In this document: positions 1 through 8,242 of the stretch, piece after piece
Position numbering within the stretch: position 1 is the first letter of the stretch
Layout of the letters: each line of letters starts with the position of its first letter
Assembly (NCBI RefSeq): GCF_001071995.1
Contig: NZ_JVNU01000011.1
Span: forward strand, 1 to 33,489
Length of the DNA stretch: 33,489 bases
Direction of reading: 5' to 3'
From: Streptococcus sp. 263_SSPC
Lineage (GTDB): Bacteria; Bacillota; Bacilli; Lactobacillales; Aerococcaceae
Position numbers and translations under genes: made by a program
Notes under the pieces: model-generated
Told to the model about the DNA's origin: nothing
Databases searched by the model: none
The model's input: only the letters and a program-made list of their open reading frames with translations

Positions 1-153
1 CTAAAGTGCGAAGCTTTCTACATAAAAGATGAAGTAATAACTTCATCTTCTATTGTAATTCAAATTGTAGAAAATTACATCAAATATTATAATGAAAATA
101 GAATCCAACAAAAATTGGACTACCTGTCTCCGGTTGAATACCGGAGACGGTAG
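1..153 (+). pseudogene. IS3-family transposase OrfB, C-terminal part (cut by window start)
   Basis: Frame 1 is open from the first base to a TAG at 151-153 and encodes about 50 residues. The tail, with YIKYYNENRIQQKLDYLSP followed by VEYR, matches the C-terminus of IS3-family (IS150-like) DDE transposases, where a YYN-x-RI-Q-KL-x-x-LSPV-x-YR signature closes the integrase domain after the last catalytic Glu. The Lys-Cys-Glu-Ala-Phe-Tyr stretch near the start resembles the segment around that Glu. Whether the upstream part is intact cannot be seen, so 'pseudogene' here only means partial in this window. It runs opposite to the neighbouring mazF operon. A stem-loop overlaps its last codons. Confidence 0.75.
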
Positions 154-220
154 CCCTAGGGTGTTTTTATTAAATTCTCACTTTTTGGGGTCAGTCCCTT
201 TTTATTAGAGGACTGTTTTT
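120..220 (+). mobile_element. Right end of IS3-type element with stem-loops and probable terminal repeat
   Basis: The last transposase codons sit in a stem-loop (CTACC and GTCTCCGGT at 120-134 pairing with ACCGGAGAC and GGTAG at 140-153, one bulged base). It is followed by a T-run near 163. Bases 179-199 (ACTTTTTGGGGTCAGTCCC) look like the terminal inverted repeat of an IS3-group element, whose ends commonly carry a GACTGACCCC-like core. A further hairpin CAGTCC (192-197)/GGACTG (210-215), followed by T's at 216-220, would act as a plus-strand terminator between the IS and mazF. The exact IS boundary and the target duplication cannot be fixed because the left end lies outside the window. Confidence 0.5.
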
Positions 221-569
221 ATTCTAACCCCAGACTCACTTTGAGTCCTGCATCAATGATTTTCATAAAGTCACTATCGACGGTCGTAATCTTTTCAAGA
301 ATACGCACTTTATCAATCGTTCGTAATTGCTCTAGTAAGACGACAGAGTCACGTTCGAAACCGAATTGGTCTTTTTTGATTTCAATATGCGTTGGAATAT
401 TAGCCTTTGTATGTTTGGCGGTAATCGCCGCTACAATGACCGTTGTGCTAAAGTGATTTCCTACATCATTTTGCACGATGAGGACAGGGCGTTTTCCCCC
501 TTGCTCACTTCCGACAACTGGCGATAAGTCCGCAAGACACACATCGCCTCTTACAATCTTATCAATCAT
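219..569 (-). CDS. mazF: MazF/NdoA-type endoribonuclease toxin, no adjacent antitoxin
   Basis: The 116-residue protein closely matches Bacillus NdoA (EndoA): GDV near residue 8, [19 protein letters not shown] at 17-35, IVAAITA at 45-51 and [18 protein letters not shown]. The family's catalytic pair, an Arg after the GG loop and a Thr in the AAIT strand, is present as Arg27 and Thr50, so the enzyme should be active. MazF enzymes cut mRNA at short motifs (UACAU for the Bacillus enzyme). Its start overlaps the end of alr by 8 bases, so the two are translationally coupled in an acpS-alr-mazF operon. In Bacillus an antitoxin gene lies between alr and ndoA; here there is no room for one. An IS end lies directly downstream. 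Confidence 0.93.
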   Translation of the reverse strand: MIDKIVRGDVCLADLSPVVGSEQGGKRPVLIVQNDVGNHFSTTVIVAAITAKHTKANIPTHIEIKKDQFGFERDSVVLLEQLRTIDKVRILEKITTVDSDFMKIIDAGLKVSLGLE

Positions 570-1680
570 TTATATACACCCGTTTCACGCGGTCTGAAAT
601 GATGCAAAGCACTTCATAGGCAATCGTCTCTGAACGCTTCGCTAATTCAATCGCGGTAATTTCTTCGTCTCCATCTTTTCCAAGGAGCGTCACCGTTGTG
701 CCTACTGGAAATTCATGCGGTAAGCGAATCATGCACTGATCCATGCAGATACGTCCAACAATTGGACAACGAACGCCGTCCACTAAGACATCCCCTTTAT
801 TGTAGGCACGGATAAATCCATCCGCATAACCAACTGGAAGTGTCGCTACCCATTGCGGTTCGTCTGCAGTGTATGTCGCACCGTAGCTCACCGTATCTCC
901 TGCTTCCAGCTTCTTCACTTTCACCATTTCCGTTTCCCAACGAAGCGCTGGCGTTAAAGATGACTCGTCTTTCAGCGCTAAGTCTCCATTGGAAGGATTA
1001 ATTCCGTAAATTCCAATCCCATATCGAACAATGGCACTATCTCCTGCTCCATGCCAAAGCGCATAAGCGGAGTTCGAGTAATGCACATGTGCTGGTTTGA
1101 CGCTTAATTCATCGACAAGACGGTGGAACTTCTCGATTTGTTTGGTCAACTGTGTCGTATCTGCTTCATCGGCAGTCGCAAAATGCGTGAAAATGCCTTC
1201 GAATTCAAACGGGCCATTTTGTAGTACCGCTTCAACTGAAGCTAATTCTTCCTCGTCCACTACGCCGATACGTCCCATTCCAGAGTCCACGGCAATATGC
1301 ACTTTTAACGGTGTATCGTTTAAATACTGCACGGCTTCTTTCAGCCATGCCACTGAATCGACACTCGCAGTAATCTTATTTTCTGCTAGAAGTGCGGCAT
1401 CTTCAACGCGGCTAAGTCCTAGAATTAAAATTGGTTGTGTAAATCCAGCCTGACGTAAGCCTAGTCCCTCATCCACATTCGCTACACAGAAACCTGTTGC
1501 GCCAGCTTCTACGGCTGCTTTTGCCACTGGAATCATCCCATGTCCGTACGCGTTGGCTTTCACCACTGCATAGAGTTCTTGAGAAGGGCTCAGTTTTTCC
1601 TTCTGCTTTTTAATATTTTGTTTTACAATCGATAAATCCACTACCACTCGTGTATTTCGATGGATTGCTTCTAACATCAT
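562..1680 (-). CDS. alr: Alanine racemase
   Basis: Encodes 372 residues, the usual length for the PLP fold-type III alanine racemase that makes D-alanine for peptidoglycan and teichoic acids. The PLP-binding lysine is Lys41 in [12 protein letters not shown]. The second catalytic base is the Tyr of the SYGATY segment near residue 266, followed by LPVGYADGF, and a MDQCMI motif lies near residue 315. The gene sits 13 bases after acpS and overlaps mazF by 8 bases, an arrangement known in Bacillus and relatives. D-Ala made here is the substrate of the Ddl encoded at 25.5-26.6 kb, and the resulting dipeptide is used by MurF beside it. ATG start; two tandem Met codons make the exact first residue uncertain by one. 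Confidence 0.97.
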   Translation of the reverse strand: MMLEAIHRNTRVVVDLSIVKQNIKKQKEKLSPSQELYAVVKANAYGHGMIPVAKAAVEAGATGFCVANVDEGLGLRQAGFTQPILILGLSRVEDAALLAENKITASVDSVAWLKEAVQYLNDTPLKVHIAVDSGMGRIGVVDEEELASVEAVLQNGPFEFEGIFTHFATADEADTTQLTKQIEKFHRLVDELSVKPAHVHYSNSAYALWHGAGDSAIVRYGIGIYGINPSNGDLALKDESSLTPALRWETEMVKVKKLEAGDTVSYGATYTADEPQWVATLPVGYADGFIRAYNKGDVLVDGVRCPIVGRICMDQCMIRLPHEFPVGTTVTLLGKDGDEEITAIELAKRSETIAYEVLCIISDRVKRVYIND

Positions 1681-1693
1681 TGGTTCATTCCTT

Positions 1694-2056
1694 TTATTCG
1701 TTGGATTCTAATACGACGACGGCATATGCATCATGATTCGTATGCGTAATGGTGACCCATGTTTTGTGGGCGTACCGTTTGCACACAAGGACTGGTTTTC
1801 CAGACGCATCATTTAAGACTTCGATATCTTGGAAAGACACGTATTGTCCAATTCCCGTTCCCAATGCTTTTGCGTAGGCTTCCTTGGCCGCAAAACGTCC
1901 TGCGAGAAACTCCACTTTTCGCTTCGTTGGAAGACTATTATATTTCTCTAGTTCTTCTGGAGTCAGCACTTTTTGTAAAAAAGTTTTCGGTTCTGCCACG
2001 ATTTTTTCAATGCGTGAAAGTTCCACTGCATCCATTCCAAGTCCTGTAATCGCCAT
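1694..2056 (-). CDS. acpS: Holo-[acyl-carrier-protein] synthase
   Basis: Encodes 120 residues, typical of AcpS, which transfers 4'-phosphopantetheine from CoA to the serine of acyl carrier protein for fatty-acid synthesis. The Mg-binding residues are Asp9 (GLGMDAVEL) and Glu59 (GRFAAKEAYAKALGTGI), and the C-terminal ITHTNHDAYAVV strand is standard. It heads the acpS-alr-mazF operon. A good ribosome site (AAAGGAG) precedes the ATG, and a CTGACA-17-TAAAAT promoter lies just upstream. The acpS-alr pairing is common in Bacilli. Confidence 0.96.
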   Translation of the reverse strand: MAITGLGMDAVELSRIEKIVAEPKTFLQKVLTPEELEKYNSLPTKRKVEFLAGRFAAKEAYAKALGTGIGQYVSFQDIEVLNDASGKPVLVCKRYAHKTWVTITHTNHDAYAVVVLESNE

Positions 2057-2087
2057 TGTCGTCTCCTTTAACGTATTTCATTCCTTC

Positions 2088-2116
2088 ATTTTATCAAAAT
2101 AATGACCATTTGTCAG
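2088..2116 (-). promoter_or_regulatory. Promoter of the acpS-alr-mazF operon
   Basis: On the minus strand CTGACA (complement of 2111-2116) is followed after exactly 17 bases by TAAAAT (complement of 2088-2093). This is a good sigma-A match about 35 bases upstream of the acpS ATG, with no other gene between. Confidence 0.65.
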
Positions 2117-2131
2117 AAATTTTATCGTTTC

Positions 2132-2695
2132 TTATGATTCCCAGAGGCCTTTCCATAAAATGACTTCCCCAGATTCAAGAGACGCCTGCACATCGATAAT
2201 GCGTTGGTTGCTAGAGCCGCGAAACTGCAAGGTCAAATCCTTCTTGGCAAGTTCAAATCGTCCATCAACTAAAATATCAATCAAGCGGAGTAATTCCAGC
2301 TTATCCTCTGTTTCTTGCATCAATTCTTCCCATGTATATCCAGTCCACGACCACACGTCTTTGGTGTGCCCGTATGCTTGTCTGAGTGCCTTTACTAGAG
2401 AAAGGCAGACACCCGTATTTAAAAACGGCTCGCCTCCAAGAAGTGTTAAACCCTGACAATACGAAGCGCCCACATCTTCAACGATTTGTGCTTCGAGTTC
2501 TTTCGTATACGGAATACCGTAATTAAAATTTTGCGCGATAACGTTATAACACCCTTCACAGGCAAAAAGGCAGCCGCTCACATACAGCGAGCAGCGTACC
2601 CCTTCCCCATCGACAAAATTATACGATTTATAGCTCGCAATCTTCCCTTGGGAATACTGCTGGCTGGTCCATTCTTTTGGCTTCGGGTTATTCAT
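2132..2695 (-). CDS. nrdG: Anaerobic ribonucleotide reductase activating protein (radical SAM)
   Basis: A 187-residue radical-SAM activase. The iron-sulfur cluster cysteines are Cys42, Cys46 and Cys49 in GCLFACEGCYN. The SAM-binding GGE motif is in LTLLGGEPFLN near residue 85. NrdG uses a 4Fe-4S cluster and SAM to place the glycyl radical on NrdD, so it works only without oxygen. It overlaps the end of nrdD by 8 bases, which implies translational coupling and co-transcription from the NrdR-controlled promoter. The C-terminal FRGSSNQRIIDV is characteristic of this subfamily. Confidence 0.96.
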   Translation of the reverse strand: MNNPKPKEWTSQQYSQGKIASYKSYNFVDGEGVRCSLYVSGCLFACEGCYNVIAQNFNYGIPYTKELEAQIVEDVGASYCQGLTLLGGEPFLNTGVCLSLVKALRQAYGHTKDVWSWTGYTWEELMQETEDKLELLRLIDILVDGRFELAKKDLTLQFRGSSNQRIIDVQASLESGEVILWKGLWES

Positions 2696-4889
2696 CCTCT
2701 GTCACCCCAAGCGCATAGCGTTCCTTGAGTTTTGGCATATGTTTCACACGCGAAGAAATCTCCACGTGACGACCATGCACCATTGGACGTGCTTGCGGAT
2801 TACCAAGATAACCACAAGTTCTTTTCACCACATCACACGTTTGAGGATCATGGTTCTTACACTGTGGACATTCGAACCCTTTAGCCGTTGGAGTAAATTC
2901 GCCATCAAAACCACACTTATAGCAGTGGTCGATTGGTGTGTTCGTTCCAAGGTATCCGACTTTGTCATAGGCAAAATCCCACACAGCTTCTAACGCTTTT
3001 GGATTTTGACGAAGCACTGGATATTCACAGTAATGGATGAATCCACCTGAAGAATACACAGGATAATCTTTTTCGAACTCAATCTTTTCAAATGGCGTTG
3101 GATTTTTGCGCACATCGTAGTGGAAACTATTCGTGTAGTATTCCTTCTCGGTAATATCTGGCACGAGACCGAATTTTTCGATATCGAGCTTACAGAAACG
3201 GTCGGTCAAACTTTCACTAGGAGTCGCATAAACGCTGAAATGATAGCCATACTCGTCACCCCATGCATCGGTATGAGCCTTCAACGCCTTCACGATTTCT
3301 AAAGTAAAGGCCTTGGCTTCCGGATTCGTTTCCCAAGCTGGACCAAAGAAGGCCGTCGCTGCTTCATAGAGACCGATATAGCCAAGAGAAACCGTCGCAC
3401 GTTTGTTTCTAAAGAGGACGTCGACTTCTTCGCCATCCTTCAATCGTTGACCAAACGCCCCGTAATGATACAAGACTGGCGCATTGTCGCGAGTGGCTTC
3501 CTTACAACGTTCCACACGGTAGACGAGTGCATCTTTACAAATCGCGAGTTTTTCCTCAAAAATCTCCCAAAACTTTTGAAGAGATCCATCTGCTTCAAGC
3601 GCAATCCGAGGAATATTAAGAGTCACAACCCCTAAGTTCATTCGGCCGTCGTTCACTTCTTGGCCGTTTTCGTCCTTCCATCCTTGTAAGAACGAACGGC
3701 ATCCCATCGGCACTTTGAAACTTCCTGTTAGACGAACGATTTGTTCATAGCTTAATACGTCTGGATACATGCGTTTTGTCGCACATTCCAACGCCAATTG
3801 CTTCACGTCATAGTTTGGATCATTGGCTTCCAAATTCACGCCACGTTTCAATGTGAAAACGAGTTTCGGGAAAATCGCAGTCCGTTTTTCTTTACCAATC
3901 CCTTCCATGCGCACTTGCAAGATGGCCTTTTGAATACAACGTTCAAAGTGATTCGTTCCGAGTCCAAATCCAAGTGTGGTAAATGGTGTTTGTCCTTGGG
4001 ATGTATAGAGCGTGTTGATTTCATATTCTAAGGATTGCATCGCATCATAAATATCTTTTTCCGTCTTCTTCATCGCGTATGCTTCTTGACGGTCTTCTCC
4101 TTCAATCCAGACTTTTGCATCTGCTAAATGCTTTTCGTAATTCTTGGCTGCATAGGGTGCTAGTAACTCATCCACACGGTTAGCAGAGCACCCACCATAC
4201 TGACTGCTTGCCACATTCGCAATAATTTGCGCCATTTGTGCCGTTGCGGTTTGAATCGATTTAGGAGACTCCACTTCCGCATTTCCGATTTTAAAACCGA
4301 GCCCTAACATGTGCTCGAAGTCAATCAAGCAACAGTTCGTGAGCGGCATATATGGATGATAATCCAAGTCGTGATAATGGATGTCGCCCTTCAAATGCGC
4401 ATTAGCCATGTGCGGCGGAAGCATCTTCAAGCCGATAATTTTCCCGACCGTTCCAGCCGTTAAGTCGCGCTGCGTATTAAATACTTTACTATCTTTATTC
4501 GCGTTCTCGTTGACGACGCTCGCCTCTTTATTCGTTAATCGTGAGAGCGCCCATTGGAAATCTAACTGATTCTTACGGCGTAAATCACGGTCAACACGGT
4601 AAGCAATATACTCTTGTGCAAGGTCTGACTCTCCGTCTTCAATCAGTAAATGTTCAATGATATTTTGAATTTCATAAATCTCAATCGTATCGTTAAAGCG
4701 TCTTGAAATCTCCGCGAGGACATCCTCTACAATGCGACCAAGCACTACCATCCGCTCGTCGCTTAATTCACCATTCAATCCGATTTCCGCTTTTTCAATT
4801 GCACGTTGAATCTTTTCTTTTTGAAATTCGACTTGTCGGCCATCCCTCTTCGTGACCGATAATGCTGTTAATGTCTCTACACTCATCAC
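2688..4889 (-). CDS. nrdD: Anaerobic (class III) ribonucleoside-triphosphate reductase
   Basis: Encodes 733 residues. An ATP-cone allosteric domain occupies about residues 10-100 (VTKRDGRQVEFQKEKI at its start). The ten-strand barrel follows. The zinc site is Cys656, Cys659, Cys674 and Cys677, and the glycyl-radical motif RTCGYLG places the radical at about Gly693, 40 residues from the end, as in the family. It reduces NTPs to dNTPs with formate under anaerobiosis and needs NrdG, encoded immediately after it. The start has AAGGAGG seven bases upstream. Two NrdR boxes upstream show how it is controlled. Confidence 0.98.
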   Translation of the reverse strand: MMSVETLTALSVTKRDGRQVEFQKEKIQRAIEKAEIGLNGELSDERMVVLGRIVEDVLAEISRRFNDTIEIYEIQNIIEHLLIEDGESDLAQEYIAYRVDRDLRRKNQLDFQWALSRLTNKEASVVNENANKDSKVFNTQRDLTAGTVGKIIGLKMLPPHMANAHLKGDIHYHDLDYHPYMPLTNCCLIDFEHMLGLGFKIGNAEVESPKSIQTATAQMAQIIANVASSQYGGCSANRVDELLAPYAAKNYEKHLADAKVWIEGEDRQEAYAMKKTEKDIYDAMQSLEYEINTLYTSQGQTPFTTLGFGLGTNHFERCIQKAILQVRMEGIGKEKRTAIFPKLVFTLKRGVNLEANDPNYDVKQLALECATKRMYPDVLSYEQIVRLTGSFKVPMGCRSFLQGWKDENGQEVNDGRMNLGVVTLNIPRIALEADGSLQKFWEIFEEKLAICKDALVYRVERCKEATRDNAPVLYHYGAFGQRLKDGEEVDVLFRNKRATVSLGYIGLYEAATAFFGPAWETNPEAKAFTLEIVKALKAHTDAWGDEYGYHFSVYATPSESLTDRFCKLDIEKFGLVPDITEKEYYTNSFHYDVRKNPTPFEKIEFEKDYPVYSSGGFIHYCEYPVLRQNPKALEAVWDFAYDKVGYLGTNTPIDHCYKCGFDGEFTPTAKGFECPQCKNHDPQTCDVVKRTCGYLGNPQARPMVHGRHVEISSRVKHMPKLKERYALGVTEDE

Positions 4890-4914
4890 GATTCCTCCTT
4901 AAACTCTAGTCCTT

Positions 4915-4942
4915 ATTTTAGCACTCAAAAAATAAAAATCAA
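4915..4942 (-). promoter_or_regulatory. Promoter of nrdDG
   Basis: Minus strand TTGATT (complement of 4937-4942), 16 bases, then TAAAAT (complement of 4915-4920). Transcription would start about 20 bases before the nrdD ATG. The proximal NrdR box begins 9 bases upstream of the -35 element. An alternative -10 (TATAAC, complement of 4976-4981) lies between the two boxes, so the start point is not certain. Confidence 0.5.
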
Positions 4943-4950
4943 CCCCTAAA

Positions 4951-4999
4951 ACACAATATGTTGTGTTTTAGAATCGTTATAATTTACAACATATAGTGT
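4951..4999. promoter_or_regulatory. Tandem NrdR boxes upstream of nrdD
   Basis: Two near-palindromic 16-mers match the NrdR consensus acaCwAtATaTwgtgT: ACACAATATGTTGTGT at 4951-4966 and ACACTATATGTTGTAA on the minus strand at 4984-4999. Their starts are 33 bases apart, about three helical turns. Paired boxes on one face of the helix are the known arrangement for NrdR, the ATP-cone zinc-ribbon repressor of ribonucleotide reductase genes. nrdR itself is not in this window. Confidence 0.88.
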
Positions 5000-5008
5000 T
5001 AGAAGCTA

Positions 5009-5036
5009 CAAAAAACTCCCTGACAAATCTGTCAGA
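5009..5036 (-). terminator. Intrinsic terminator of the APH-family kinase gene
   Basis: On the minus strand an inverted repeat CTCTCTGACA / TTGTCAGGGAG with a short loop is followed by TTTTTT. It lies 15 bases past the stop codon of the kinase gene and separates it from nrdDG. Confidence 0.8.
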
Positions 5037-5050
5037 GAGTCTGAAATTCT

Positions 5051-6169
5051 TTATTTTTGTGCGTTTTGAACGGCTTCGACCATCTTATCCCACACGTTTT
5101 CCATATCTTGTACTAATTTCAATTGCGTACGTGCACGGTCCAAGTTTTGTCCTGGACGAGTCGTTTGATAGTAAACGTCCCCGTTGATGTAGTCCGTCAA
5201 GAAACGAATGCCTTGCTCTAGCGTAATCACGCGAGCACCCCAAGGTAAGTATTCGAGTTCAGCTTCCGTCAAGATGCCGTTTGTTCCTTCGATAAAGCCT
5301 TTCACGTATGTTTCGTATAAGTCAAAATCGAAGTTCACTTTTGTTAAATCGGATTCGTCTTCGGCACAATCATTAGCACCAAAACGAATCGAATCACCAA
5401 AATCAAATAACACTAATCCCGGCATTACGGTATCAAGGTCCACGATGCAAAGCGGTTCTTTCGTTTCGCTATCGAACATGATGTTGTTTAATTTTGTATC
5501 ATTATGCGTTACTCGAAGCGGCAATACACCTTCGTCAAGTAAATCATAGAGTAAGAAGCAGTCCGCTTTACGGTTTTGGATAAATGCAATCTCTTCTTGC
5601 ACCTCTTTCACACGGCCCACGCGATCTTCTCTAATCGCTTCTTCCAACTGTCTGTAACGATTACGTGTATCGTGAAATTGTGGAATCACTTCTACTAATT
5701 GGCTTGCATCAAAGTCGTTTAAGTCATAAGCAAAACGACCGAATGCTTTCGCTGTGATATAAAACTGTTCTGGACTTTCTACTTTATCTAATGAATAGCT
5801 ATTTTTCACTGAATCATAAATACGCCAGTAAGTTCCGTTATCCAAGTTCGCTGTTAAATGGCCATCTTTAGTGCGGATGACACGGAGTGTTTCACGAGAA
5901 GCGTCGCGCCCTTCTGCTTCGTATTTTTCACGAAGATATGTGGTTATCTTCTCGATATTTTCCATTAATCCACGTACGTTTGGAAAAATATCATGGTTGA
6001 TGGCTTGTAATACATATTGTTTTTCTTCATTTTCATGTGTATGTGTAATTTGATAGGTTTTATTAATTAATCCATTTCCTAAAGGTTGAATATCTACTAA
6101 TTCCCCTGGTAATTCGTAATATTCATATGCCACACGAGCATTATTTAATGGATTTCCTTCTGTTGTCAT
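5051..6169 (-). CDS. APH-fold sugar kinase, N-acetylhexosamine 1-kinase (NahK)-like
   Basis: Encodes 372 residues with the aminoglycoside-phosphotransferase fold. The catalytic loop is VTHNDTKLNNIMFD at about residue 220, supplying the Brenner-type HND-x-x-x-x-N, and the metal-binding Asp is in IVDLDTVMPG about 25 residues later. The N-terminal lobe carries the nucleotide loop PLGNGLINKTYQI. The DTKLNN and DLDTVMPG combination, and a length near 360-370, resemble NahK (LnpB), which phosphorylates GlcNAc/GalNAc at C1, rather than antibiotic-modifying enzymes. The substrate is an inference. It is a single-gene unit with its own terminator; no lacto-N-biose phosphorylase neighbours are present, so the pathway is not supported by context. 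Choline or homoserine kinase-like activity is the main alternative. Confidence 0.65.
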   Translation of the reverse strand: MTTEGNPLNNARVAYEYYELPGELVDIQPLGNGLINKTYQITHTHENEEKQYVLQAINHDIFPNVRGLMENIEKITTYLREKYEAEGRDASRETLRVIRTKDGHLTANLDNGTYWRIYDSVKNSYSLDKVESPEQFYITAKAFGRFAYDLNDFDASQLVEVIPQFHDTRNRYRQLEEAIREDRVGRVKEVQEEIAFIQNRKADCFLLYDLLDEGVLPLRVTHNDTKLNNIMFDSETKEPLCIVDLDTVMPGLVLFDFGDSIRFGANDCAEDESDLTKVNFDFDLYETYVKGFIEGTNGILTEAELEYLPWGARVITLEQGIRFLTDYINGDVYYQTTRPGQNLDRARTQLKLVQDMENVWDKMVEAVQNAQK

Positions 6170-6251
6170 AACCTTTTCCCCTTTTACCTTCTAACAAAGT
6201 CGTATGTGTCTATTGTACCGCTTTCACGACTAAAAAGGAAGATATACGGCG

Positions 6252-6284
6252 AAAAAAAAGCAGAAGAACTATTAGTTCTTCTGC
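6252..6284 (-). terminator. Intrinsic terminator of clpP
   Basis: Minus-strand stem GCAGAAGAACTA / TAGTTCTTCTGC with almost no loop, followed by TTTTTTTT, starting 9 bases past the clpP stop codon. Confidence 0.88.
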
Positions 6285-6292
6285 ACTTTCTG

Positions 6293-6886
6293 TTATTTCA
6301 TTTCTTTTGAGCTTTCCATGATGGCATCGATTAAGCCATATTCTAACGCTTCTTGTGCTGTCATGTAGTTATCACGGTCTGTATCTTTTTCGATACGTGA
6401 TAATTTTTGGCCTGTTTGTTTTGCCAAGATTTTATTTAAACGTTCACGTGTTTTCAAGATTTGACGTGCTGCAATTTCGATTTCTGTCGCTTGCCCTTGT
6501 GCTCCGCCTAAAGGTTGGTGGATTAAGATTTCAGCGTTTGGTAATGCGAAACGTTTGCCTTTCGCACCAGCTGTTAATAGGAATGAACCCATTGACGCTG
6601 CTAGCCCCATCGCGATTGTTTGAACGTCCGCTTTAATGAAGTTCATAGTATCGTAGATGGCTAAACCAGCTGTTACGCTTCCTCCTGGAGAGTTAATATA
6701 CATGTAAATGTCTTTCTCAGGATCTTGTGCATCTAAGAATAGTAATTGCGCGATGATCGCATTCGCCATATCGTCGTGAACCGGTCCGCTCACCATGATA
6801 ATACGGTCTTTTAATAAACGTGAGTAAATGTCATAAGCACGTTCTCCGCGTGAAGACTGCTCGATAACTGTTGGAATTAAATTCAT
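6293..6886 (-). CDS. clpP: ATP-dependent Clp protease proteolytic subunit
   Basis: Encodes 197 residues, the standard ClpP length. The catalytic triad is readable at the family positions: Ser98 (GLAASMGSF), His123 (ILIHQPLGG) and Asp172 (DTDRDNYM). The N-terminal [20 protein letters not shown] is the axial-pore segment that contacts Clp ATPases. The 14-subunit barrel degrades misfolded and regulatory proteins delivered by ClpX, ClpC or ClpE. It is monocistronic, with a CtsR operator over its promoter and a strong terminator after it. Confidence 0.99.
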   Translation of the reverse strand: MNLIPTVIEQSSRGERAYDIYSRLLKDRIIMVSGPVHDDMANAIIAQLLFLDAQDPEKDIYMYINSPGGSVTAGLAIYDTMNFIKADVQTIAMGLAASMGSFLLTAGAKGKRFALPNAEILIHQPLGGAQGQATEIEIAARQILKTRERLNKILAKQTGQKLSRIEKDTDRDNYMTAQEALEYGLIDAIMESSKEMK

Positions 6887-6929
6887 AGCATTTCCTCCAT
6901 ATTCTGCTTTTGTTATAGTCTACTTTAAT

Positions 6930-6946
6930 AGTCAACAAAGGTCAAT
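6930..6946 (+). promoter_or_regulatory. CtsR operator upstream of clpP
   Basis: The plus strand reads AGTCAAC-AAA-GGTCAAT: two heptads with the three-base spacing of the CtsR consensus (direct repeat of RGTCAAA). It lies 44-60 bases upstream of the clpP start and overlaps a -35 candidate (TTGACC, complement of 6940-6945). CtsR represses clp genes in low-GC Gram-positives and is released by heat. ctsR is not in the window. Confidence 0.8.
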
Positions 6947-6957
6947 CTATCTGCTTG

Positions 6958-7152
6958 TTAGTTAATAAAGTTGAAAATCTTGTCCCATACTTCTTTTGAG
7001 AAAATATCAAATGGGTTGTGACCTTCACCAAGAACGGCATAACCAACCATTAAGCCAAGTGCAAATAAGATGACTGCGATAATCACGAAGATTAAGACAC
7101 GGAGTAGCGCCGTCAATAATAAGTGACCACTATTTTTCAATTCTTGCTTCAT
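6958..7152 (-). CDS. epuA: EpuA-like small membrane protein (often labelled 'RNA polymerase subunit beta')
   Basis: A 64-residue protein with one strong membrane segment at about residues 11-38 (LLTALLRVLIFVIIAVILF then ALGLMVGY) and a short tail rich in aromatic residues (NPFDIFSKEVWDKIFNFIN). The GLMxGYxxLGxGxNPxxxF pattern fits the EpuA family (PF11772). Databases often mislabel this family as an RNA polymerase beta subunit; nothing in the sequence suggests polymerase function. Its start overlaps the end of mbl by 4 bases, so it is co-translated with the cell-shape protein, which suggests an envelope role. The function is unknown. Confidence 0.7.
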   Translation of the reverse strand: MKQELKNSGHLLLTALLRVLIFVIIAVILFALGLMVGYAVLGEGHNPFDIFSKEVWDKIFNFIN

Positions 7153-8228
7153 GCTTCTTCTTTCCTTTCATCATCAATCATATTCGCAGTTGGGTTCATT
7201 ACGACTTTCTTAGAACTGAAGAGTCTTCTGAGTCCTGAGAAAATACCTCGATCTGCTTTAATGCGGTTTAATAAGATTCCTGTTCCAATCGCAACACTTT
7301 GAAGCGGGTTCTCCGCCACCATCACAGGAACTTGTAGCTTCTCTGAAAGCATACGGTCGATTCCTTGGATGAGCGCTCCGCCCCCTGTCACCATCACGCC
7401 GCGTTCGATAATATCGCCTGCGAGTTCTGGTGGAGTTGCTTCGAGTACGAGTCTAGCTTCTTCGCCAATCGTATCGAGCATTTCTTTTAAGCAATGATAA
7501 ATTTCATTTGTATAAATCGTTACCGTCTTCGGCAAACCAGTCGTCATATCGCGACCTTTAACAATCATATCCGACTCGTTTTCCACTTCAATCGCACTAC
7601 CGAGATTCATCTTGATGGCTTCAGCGGTACGGTCTCCGATAATGAGTTGATATTTGTCTTTAATATATTCCGAAATAGCAAAGTCCATATTGTCGCCAGC
7701 CAATTTAATCGAACGGCTTGTGACTGTTGACCCCATTGAAAGAACGGCAATATCACTTGTTCCGCCACCGATATCGATGACCATGTTTCCAATTGGAGAG
7801 AAGATATCGAGTCCAACGCCGACTGCGGCCACTTTTGGTTCTTCCTCTAAGTAAATATTACGTCCACCGCATTTAATCGCTGCTTGGATAATCGCTTTTT
7901 GCTCGACTGTCGTAATATTTGTTGGTGTGCAAATCAAAATATCTGGTTTAGAGAACCAACTATTTAAGTTTAATTTTTGCATGAACAATTCAAGCAATTG
8001 CTCAGTAACCGCGATATCCGCAATTACCCCACCTTTTAATGGATGGTGCACATTGATTTCTTTAGGTGTACGGCCCACCATTTGATACGCACGTTCACCG
8101 ACTGCAATCACGTCGCCATTACGCTCATCTAGCGCAACGAGTGACGGTTCATTTAAAATAATTCCACGATCTTTTAAGAACACTAAAATATTCGCTGTTC
8201 CTAAGTCGATTCCAATATCTCGAACCAT
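7149..8228 (-). CDS. mbl: MreB-family actin homologue Mbl
   Basis: A 359-residue bacterial actin. Phosphate loop 1 is [15 protein letters not shown] (residue 4 on), phosphate loop 2 VIDIGGGTSDIAV near 160, and the adenosine motif VMVTGGGALIQGI near 285. Diagnostic segments (SKPDILICTPTNITTVEQKAI; YLEEEPKVAAVGVG) match Bacillus Mbl rather than MreB, which carries CVPSGIT and EEPFAAA at these places, as does the second paralogue at 10.4-11.4 kb. Mbl filaments help orient peptidoglycan synthesis and lipoteichoic-acid work. The C-terminus runs about 25 residues beyond the actin core with a basic, Ser-rich stretch (GLRRLFSSKK). Forms an operon with the upstream Pr6Pr-type gene and downstream epuA. 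Confidence 0.88.
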   Translation of the reverse strand: MVRDIGIDLGTANILVFLKDRGIILNEPSLVALDERNGDVIAVGERAYQMVGRTPKEINVHHPLKGGVIADIAVTEQLLELFMQKLNLNSWFSKPDILICTPTNITTVEQKAIIQAAIKCGGRNIYLEEEPKVAAVGVGLDIFSPIGNMVIDIGGGTSDIAVLSMGSTVTSRSIKLAGDNMDFAISEYIKDKYQLIIGDRTAEAIKMNLGSAIEVENESDMIVKGRDMTTGLPKTVTIYTNEIYHCLKEMLDTIGEEARLVLEATPPELAGDIIERGVMVTGGGALIQGIDRMLSEKLQVPVMVAENPLQSVAIGTGILLNRIKADRGIFSGLRRLFSSKKVVMNPTANMIDDERKEEA

Positions 8229-8242
8229 GAAAGTCTCCTCTC

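Noticed and set aside
4912-4929. TTAGCACTC-like half of a CIRCE operator near nrdD
   Set aside because: Only one arm is present and no inverted partner lies at the nine-base spacing, so HrcA control is not supported.
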